A DNA stretch of 64,000 nt, taken from Lutraria lutraria. Its lineage: Eukaryota > Mollusca > Bivalvia > Venerida > Mactridae. Every line of letters starts with the position of its first letter. The first letter of the stretch is position 1. The stretch spans positions 5,516,819 through 5,580,818 of the forward strand of contig OZ026847.1 in assembly GCA_964023205.1 (NCBI GenBank), read 5' to 3'. Shown piece by piece: positions 58,501 to 64,000 of this stretch. The notes below the pieces were generated by a model. That model worked only from the letters and a program-made list of their open reading frames with translations, was not told where the DNA came from and ran no database searches. Both the position numbers and the translations under genes were made by a program.

Positions 58501-60749
58501 GCAACGAGTATTCTGACCTCGATATTTCACTGATTTTGATAATCAGCCAGAAATGATGCGCGTCGGGAAATACCCCCAGGTCAAAGTTGACGCATGGAGT
58601 ATTTACATTGCGGGTCAAACAAGCGTATTTTGAAATTTTCGTGCATCAAAACCCGGGAGCTCGGGTCAAAGGAGAGCCCTGTAACATATGCCAAGTTTCA
58701 TTGCAATAGCTTAAAAAATGTGGAAGTAGTTCGCTCCACAAACTTTATGAGGACTGAACTACCGACCGACAGAGTGACTCCAAAATACCCCTTCTCAAAC
58801 TTCGTATGTGGGGGAATAAAAACAAAGAAAAAATGCCACTAAGCAATACACAGGACAAACTTCACACTGTTTACAATTTTTTTATATCAATTCAACAAGA
58901 TATTAGTATGTCCTATACACAGTAAAATCAATCAAGTTAATTATTTCATAGATGTAATTTACATAAATCAACCTACCTGAATGTCGGAGATAATTTGGAT
59001 CTCATGCATGGCCTTATCAATTCCCTCCTTGGTACCGAATATCTTAATGATATCATTGTTTTCGTCAGTTCGTGGAATGGTGATCTTGGTGGCAGTTGCT
59101 AGTTCTAGATCCATTAATTTCTTGCCTTTGGTTCCAAGAATGAATCTATGGTGTTCTCTGGGTATACGTAGAGAGTTGCTTGCCTGTAAAAACATAACAG
59201 AATATGATGCAGACACATGTTCACAAATTTCGCAGAGATTATCAAAAGGTGATAAAGAATATTTATGTCTTGAAATGTATATCACAATACAAACTCTTAT
59301 CTTAGCTTTAACAGTTACCAGTAACAGAAACCATCATACCATTTCTATATTATAGAATATGTAGGACTAGCTGCATTGCTGTGAAGTATGCTATAAAGAA
59401 TACTTAAAAGAACATTTATATACAAGTTTCAGCCCAAGAGGTTTACCACTTGACCAGAAAAAACATACTAAGAACTTACTTTACTTAAAAGAAATAATAA
59501 CACAAGACAGACTACAGAACTTCACAGAGGGTCAAGCAAAATATTGAAGGGATGAAATTTTCACAAAAACGGTACCTGTGTTTGCAGTTTCGTCATGACT
59601 TCACGTCTTGCTTTCTTGGTTTGTTCTTCCTTTCCAGTCACAACAACTGTCAGGGTCTGATCCTTAGCTAAACTCATCTCAATGGTCACTCCTGTAATAT
59701 AAGAAATACATCACCCATGTAGCCTATGTTTATCTCACTACTTGTACATCAAAATGGAAAAGTTTACTACATGCAGTAAATCAAAATATTGCAAGAATTG
59801 TTCTAGCCTCATCCATTATGATTTAGAAAACAGACAATTCTTTAATCACCTATTCCCAGTTATGATATGAATTGCACTAAGAAACTATAGTTTCTACACA
59901 GGACTGTCATACATTGACCCTTAAAATAGTATTTTGACTCTTGAAATTAATAAAAAAAGGATTCTGACTATTGAGAGTTTCTACCAATGGGTGAAATTTA
60001 CTATTTGCTGAAGTAAGAAATTTTACTGATGTCTTAAATCATATTCAGCCAAGGGCCATATATGACCCTCCACTTTTGATGTATATTTACTTGCTACACA
60101 AAAGATCAGTCACTGATATAAATATGAGGAGACTAACAATTCAAGTTGTGAATCGGAACTAACACCAAGAATACATACCTGTCTTTTGCATGATTTCCTT
60201 GCAAATTTCAGCCTGTTTTCCTTCATCACCAAAACTGCTTTCACCAAAATCATCCTTAAAACGTCTCTCTTCCAACGGCACAGTGAACACCTGAAATATT
60301 TATATATTTCCCTAAGAAATGAAGTTATTTAAGTCACAGGGCTTTCGTTTAATTCTTAATGGTATGTTGACTCTTGAAATTAGCAAAATAGAACATCTGA
60401 CACTGGAGAATTGGTACCAAAGGGTCAAAGCTACCATTACATTAGAAGGAAATTGTGTTGACTCTTCAAATCCTTAACAGCCAATGGTCATTTCTAAAAA
60501 ACAATCATAAGCATCTAGATAACGTAATTAAGATATAAAAGCCATGAGCATCAAACTATAAACAGAAGCAAATTACATTTTCTTCAAATATCTTACCTGA
60601 GTGCATTTTGAAGTCCTTAGGGAGAATTTATTACTCCACTGTCCAGACACAGGTGTTGTATTATTCCTGCCTCCTTCAGGCAAGGCTGGGAAAGCCTCCT
60701 TATAGTCATAAGCCTCATCTTCAGCTGATACTCCAGTAGTAGTTGCCAT
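46595..60749 (-). CDS. HDLBP: Vigilin, 14-KH-domain RNA-binding protein, 21 coding exons
   Basis: Exons: 60597-60749, 60179-60290, 59576-59691, 58977-59183, 56746-56961, 56208-56414, 55891-55998, 55341-55445, 54441-54659, 54031-54249, 53246-53332, 52909-53040, 51929-52147, 51578-51664, 51029-51163, 50415-50633, 49768-49909, 49309-49451, 48333-48788, 47349-47564, 46595-46819. They give 3,723 nt in frame, 1,240 aa (human vigilin 1,268). It starts MATTTGVSAEDEAYDYKEAF. KH1 is exon 4, KH2 5, KH3 6, KH4 7-8, KH5 9, KH6 10, KH7 11-12, KH8 13, KH9 14-15, KH10 16, KH11 17-18, KH12 and 13 exon 19, KH14 20. The RNA-contacting GxxG is clear in most (GTKG, GPRG, GKKG, GKGG, GARG, GAKG, GQKG), altered in KH2 (GPNN) and KH10 (ARRG). 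It ends ...NAPWDS...WGPRRF. Vigilin is a cytoplasmic, ER- and ribosome-associated mRNA-binding protein (known). Confidence 0.95.
47078..47292 (-). mobile_element. SINE, GGTCGAGTGG family, in vigilin intron (unit 2)
   Basis: Duplicate of 32289-32506. Confidence 0.7.
48118..48322. repeat. Dispersed repeat (GGGGAAAATTCTGG family), unit 2
   Basis: Duplicate of 33345-33535, just 3' of vigilin exon 19. Confidence 0.5.
48815..49130. mobile_element. Dispersed element (CTAGAGCT...AATGGGG), unit 2
   Basis: Duplicate of 34028-34345. It differs more between units than the exons do. Confidence 0.6.
50085..50222 (-). mobile_element. Second tRNA-derived SINE family, unit 2
   Basis: Duplicate of 35270-35440. 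The A-box region has diverged (small indel near the CCACCCGACC stretch). Confidence 0.55.
52318..52502. mobile_element. MITE with CAGGGTTCT ends, unit 2
   Basis: Duplicate of 37506-37686, with a run of 14 C where unit 1 has a short CCCCCCACCC. GATGT abuts both ends. Confidence 0.65.
53765..53980 (-). mobile_element. SINE, GGTCGAGTGG family, in vigilin intron (unit 2)
   Basis: Duplicate of 38940-39155. Confidence 0.7.
54775..54882 (-). repeat. Dispersed ACAACC/GGTTGT repeat, unit 2
   Basis: Duplicate of 39955-40062, upstream of vigilin exon 9. Confidence 0.5.
55152..55310. mobile_element. 159-bp pogo-like MITE with TA target duplication
   Basis: The ends CAGTGCAACCTCC and GGAGATGTTTAACTG are imperfect inverted copies flanked by TA (55150-55151, 55311-55312). 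It lies in the vigilin intron between exons 8 and 9, just outside unit 2. A reversed relative is at 10625-10803. Confidence 0.6.
55530..55690. repeat. Inverted copy of the GGGGAAAATTCTGG-family repeat
   Basis: Reverse complement of the segments at 33345-33535 and 48118-48322 with many substitutions. Vigilin intron 7. Confidence 0.5.
57255..58815. mobile_element. Dispersed element (CTAGAGCT family) interrupted by a 1.27-kb insertion
   Basis: The left part (57255-57407) and right part (58687-58815) together match 34028-34345, from CTAGAGCTGTCACAGAGGTG to CTTCGTATGTGGGGGAA. The break coincides with the insertion at 57413-58681. Vigilin intron 4. Confidence 0.7.
57413..58681. mobile_element. 1.27-kb insertion with CAGGGCTCTCCTT inverted ends
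   Basis: CAGGGCTCTCCTT (57413) and AAGGAGAGCCCTG (to 58681) are perfect 13-bp inverted ends. TAACA abuts both sides (57408-57412, 58682-58686), a 5-bp target duplication. The left interior repeats AAGAGTCAA motifs. Solo AAGAGTCAA-type pieces recur at about 27150-27275, 38557-38700, 53385-53525, 59900-60060 and 60330-60490. No transposase is apparent. The CAGGG ends with a 5-bp duplication resemble the hAT5-type group (tentative). Confidence 0.75.
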
Positions 60750-60795
60750 TATGAACTCGTCGTCAATTTAACAGGTCCGAGTCGAACAGTACGGT
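60750..60795 (-). other. HDLBP: 5'UTR part of vigilin coding exon 1
   Basis: A TTTTTGTTATAG acceptor ends at 60796 on the minus strand, 46 nt upstream of the ATG at 60749. The 5'UTR is therefore spliced and the transcription start lies further upstream. Confidence 0.5.
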
Positions 60796-60943
60796 CTATA
60801 ACAAAAATATAAGTGCATAAGTTTGTCTATTTAACTTTTAAATCCATCTATTTTACTTAGCAAAAAATAATTATTACATAAACAGCTTATCTGCAGATCA
60901 CACACAAATGATCATCAAAATAATCATCCCCATCTTCCCCTGA

Positions 60944-61099
60944 GTCATGCGACTGTGGAACACACTACCGAAGCACCTTGCCTCAGCACCCAGCTTAGAG
61001 GCCTTCAAGGGGATACAGGAGAGTATCTACTCCAAATCAAATGACATTTATAGTAATAATCATGCACACAATCTTGTGAGAGCCTCACCACAACAGTGA
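60944..61099 (+). mobile_element. LINE reverse-transcriptase C-terminal remnant
   Basis: The frame VMRLWNTLPKHLASAPSLEA followed by FKGIQ is the 'R-x-W-N-x-L-P...A-P-S-L-x-x-F' ending common to jockey/CR1-type LINE ORF2 proteins. An in-frame TGA (60941-60943) sits where the family usually has Arg in FFPR. It ends at TGA 61097-61099. Dead fragment in the vigilin 5'UTR intron. Confidence 0.65.
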
Positions 61100-61744
61100 A
61101 CTTTTAACGGTTAACCATGGGGTGATGAACAATGCTCACCGTAACTAGAAGAAATTTGAGTCTCAAAAGAAAGTGTGAAATCCTGAGTCTACAATTGAAT
61201 GGCTTATCAAAGTGACTGTGACAGCTCAATTGATCAAACTTAAAATTCCTGTGCAGCGGAACTTTATTTCTCGCAGAAAGAACTTAATGTAACAATTGTG
61301 ACACGCCATTATCGCTCTGAGTACCAGCCCACTGACACAACTGCAATGGCCGTGTGGGTGGGGTTCAAGTCCCAATTATCAACTTTTTCATCAATACTAA
61401 ATTTGTGACGTGACAGGTAAAAATGCTTACAGTAAGTCGACTAAGGCATTATATCCTTTCAATAGTGTTAATTACACAACTGGTATTGCGCTTAAAGTAT
61501 CATAAATGACAAAAATATTGTTGAAAAAAGTCCACGTCAACACGTTTTTGACGTGTCGGTGACAGCTGTAACTTACAGTACTGCGTCCGCAAAAATCCGG
61601 CCTAAAGAATACGAATGGATTCTGTCGACTCCAATTTGGATTTTCTCCCGTTCTGAAAGCAGAAAATAAACGATTTTTACCGTTGATAAATAATAAAAAC
61701 ATCGAAATATACAGCCCGATATAAAATACAACTGCTTGCCTCAC
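61100..61744. other. Intron-like sequence upstream of vigilin exon 1
   Basis: No coding exon seen. A B-box-like GGGTTCAAGTCCC at about 61361-61373 hints at a degraded SINE, but no A-box is recognisable. Confidence 0.3.
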
Positions 61745-61870
61745 CTCCACAAGAGAAAGTTGCTTTACTGTAACGTAATCAAGTATTACTACGCTATTAT
61801 TCTAAGTAAGCTGGTTTGTCATTGGTCAAAAGTGTCCAACGTAGTCAGAATCGTGAAACCTCGACCAATG
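61745..61870 (-). promoter_or_regulatory. HDLBP: Candidate vigilin promoter and non-coding first exon
   Basis: On the minus strand CTTTCTCTTGTGGAG|GTGAGG is a strong donor (exon end 61745) preceded by a pyrimidine tract that could be a TOP-like start. Upstream lie two CCAAT boxes, one per strand (61821-61825 as ATTGG, 61865-61869 as CCAAT). There is no TATA box. Spliced to the acceptor at 60796 this would make the 5'UTR. Confidence 0.4.
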
Positions 61871-61979
61871 AAAATTAGTTTTCCAATTAATAATAACAAA
61901 CATGTGACCTATGCTAGTTTTCCTACAAAATCGAATACTGAATGCCTGATTTCAATTTATTATCAAATCCCTGATTGAA

Positions 61980-62610
61980 AAAACTACTGGATGCAACTTT
62001 TTTTTGCAATTTGAGGGTATTCTGTCTAAGCAGTGGGAACTATTTTTGTCCAAAGTACAGTAGCTGATAAAGTATAACATTCCGTACCAGTACGTGATGC
62101 AGACTACACTTGCAGCGTTGATCTCCCCTTGCAGAACCGGTGATGATTACTGCCACTAGATGTACACGATACCACTCATATGCACTCAAATTTTGTTTAA
62201 TACTCACATTATTTTATTCCTTTTTGTAAAAAAATAATTGCTTTGCCAGTTGGCACGCAGCAGGCTTCGATTGTAAGGAAAATATTTTTTTATGTGCATT
62301 TTCTATGCAATTAATTTTTTAATAAGTATAGATTTTATAAAGTTAATCTAGGTGCATGGCGTAGTATATTCTTCGAAATTAATTCAATAACACTTCCTAT
62401 TGATATAAGTCTATACGTATATATCTAAAATTAGTCTTGGTCAGTCAATATGTAAGACGAGCCGCATTTATATATAGTTTACCTCTAGAAAACACCAGAG
62501 TCAAACTTTTATTGTATTTTTTTACTTAATATTTATTTCATTTGCTGATGTTATCAATTAAAATGTTTAAAACTTTATTGTTTAACTAATTGCCAATTAA
62601 TATGGTTGTA
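61980..62610. other. Intergenic AT-rich DNA
   Basis: No supported gene, repeat boundary or RNA seen. Confidence 0.4.
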
Positions 62611-62618
62611 CATTTGTG

Positions 62619-62747
62619 AACTGGAATTCTCTTCCTCATTATATCAAAACCTCAACAAGTCTTAAGATTTTTAAATGTTCTTTCAAAGCTCATCTAATGA
62701 AAGAACTCCATAATGATCGAATTGGGATAATTATACTGTACTTGTAA
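62619..62747 (+). mobile_element. Second LINE reverse-transcriptase C-terminal remnant
   Basis: The frame NWNSLPHYIKTSTSLKIFKC continues SFKAHLM and stops at 62745-62747. It matches the W-N-S-L-P...F-K pattern of LINE ORF2 C-termini but differs from the copy at 60944-61099. Fragment only. Confidence 0.6.
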
Positions 62748-62841
62748 AACCGTCTGTGACGAGCAGCGATTTGTGTGATATGTTTTATGCTTTTTAATCA
62801 AACCAAATTGAATTATTTAGATATAAATATTTTCATTTTTA

Positions 62842-63790
62842 GAAGCAAAAGCGAAGCGAGTGCTTCTATACTTATACACCCAATTTTGTTTTGAATAAAA
62901 ACGTGACGCCATACATTCGCGTTGAAAAATAGTACCAATGGTTGTATAACTCTACAGATTGCATTTATGATACAAGTTGGATATATTGCAGCATTATGTT
63001 CATTTTGAATAATTACATTGTATATAATGGCTTTTCCAAGTGTAAAACTATTGAGTTTAATAATTCAGTATTCATCCGCACAAAAGTTTCATTCATAGTA
63101 CGCTTCGCTACTATATACATGGGAATCGCTAAAAGACACTAGCAGGGCGAGGACACCAGTTAACCGTAACTCCGCCTACCGGATAGATATAAAGTACGGA
63201 ATGCACTCGGTCTTGTATAATACATCTTTAAAACATCTTCAACATAAAACTTAAAATAAATTAACGCTCAACCACATCGCTAAAGAGTTAACCCTAACGA
63301 AGGAAAAACTAACTCTATTATTACATATAATTACGAAGTTTTAAGAGTCAGGCGTGTTTTACAGTGAACAGGAAGTGAAGGTATGAGTTTACTATGAACG
63401 TTAACAGAATTGGGAACATGACAAGTGAACCTCTACCAAAACGTCTTCATTTCACTATTTTGAGGAAATTATTAGTCCAAACACTATATACATTTGAGTT
63501 TGAAAAACGGTGCCTAGAGTTGATTGAGCTTTTTGGTATTATCTAATGCACATCTACCAGATATTATGAATTACATTTTAACTTTTGCTTCTGACAGTAC
63601 TCTCAGTGCTTTGATTTCTCTATGTTGGATCCCATTGGAAATAAGTTCAAGGACATAATGGGCTATCCATTGTTTTAGTACATTGTTTTATTTTTTTGAA
63701 AGAAAATCTCTTATTCAAAACGTTCTCACCATGAGTTATTTTATGTACATATTTCTTGCATGTACTGATTCATGAAGAATAAAATAAAAA
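62842..63790. other. Intergenic DNA with AAGCGAAGCGAG palindrome
   Basis: AGAAGC and GCTTCT (62842-62868) bracket AAAGCGAAGCGAG. A TACGCTTCGCTAC motif lies near 63100. No gene seen. A 66-codon AT-rich frame at 62942-63142 has no recognisable domain. Confidence 0.3.
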
Positions 63791-63799
63791 ATAAAACAT

Positions 63800-63960
63800 T
63801 AGTTCAGTGGCTACAGCGTTGGTCTGCTAATCAAGAGGTTGTGAGTTCGAACCCCGGGCAAGGCTCACATTGTCCATGACAAATTTGACTGAAGATATTA
63901 CATCTTATGTTAAATTGTCCTCCCATCTCTGAATTATGTGGGATAGCTTGGTAGTAGCTT
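63800..63960 (+). mobile_element. tRNA-derived SINE (head)
   Basis: A-box-like TTAGTTCAGTGG at about 63800-63811 and B-box GAGTTCGAACCCC at about 63843-63855 have tRNA spacing. The sequence between resembles an anticodon arm. The 3' acceptor strand (GGGCAAGG) has no partner in the A/T-rich 5' flank, so this is not a functional tRNA gene. The body continues to the window end. Confidence 0.55.
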
Positions 63961-64000
63961 GTGGATAGAATGTGGTTAGTGCTGGTTATGGCCTTCACGT

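Noticed and set aside
63800..63875. Functional tRNA gene
   Set aside because: A- and B-box-like motifs are present, but the 5' side has no acceptor-stem partner and the anticodon arm pairs poorly. It is better explained as a SINE head.

Overview
The window is eukaryotic nuclear DNA: AT-rich, with small exons bounded by GT/AG introns and long introns packed with transposon debris. The gene content suggests a marine bivalve mollusc. It holds an HSPA12-type Hsp70, a secreted C-type lectin with a Thr/Pro-rich linker, many tRNA-headed SINEs and many TIR-bearing MITE-like elements. That assignment is inference; no species is claimed. All exon chains below were assembled by hand from splice signals, reading phase and family knowledge. 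In the three multi-exon genes every assigned junction is phase-consistent.

Left end (1-11 kb): the last exon of an unrecognised + strand gene (372-514), then transposons. A ~5.8 kb element with 35-bp terminal inverted repeats (1375-7157) appears to contain a nested 3.6 kb fold-back element (1946-5538) with ~700-bp arms and ATTAA on both sides. From 7.2 to 10.8 kb there are MITE-like fragments, two hairpins and weak signs of a minus-strand transcription unit.

11.7-17.5 kb: a minus-strand, six-exon gene for a secreted protein of about 397 aa. Its order is signal peptide, small Cys-containing domain, Thr/Pro-rich tract made by a 24-bp minisatellite, then a C-type lectin domain. Its introns hold a poly(A)-tailed insertion with a 10-bp target-site duplication, SINE pieces and a MITE.

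17.6-26.8 kb: a decayed LINE 3' end, then a minus-strand HSPA12-like gene with six recognised exons. Its most 5' exon was not found.

25.05-55.1 kb: a direct tandem duplication of about 15 kb (unit 1 25051-40262, unit 2 40279-55109). Each unit carries the N-terminal ATPase exon of the HSPA12 gene plus the 3' half (KH5-KH14, C-terminus, long 3'UTR) of the vigilin gene.

46.6-60.75 kb: the complete vigilin (HDLBP) gene on the minus strand has 21 coding exons, about 1,240 aa and 14 KH domains. Its first eight coding exons are single-copy and its last thirteen lie in unit 2. Unit 1 therefore carries a second, 5'-less set of thirteen open vigilin exons. Immediately upstream of it lies an orphan HSPA12 exon in compatible phase, so the duplication could produce an HSPA12-vigilin chimera. 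Alternatively the repeat is an assembly artefact from two divergent haplotypes. Right end (61-64 kb): a candidate vigilin promoter, two LINE C-terminal remnants and a tRNA-derived SINE.
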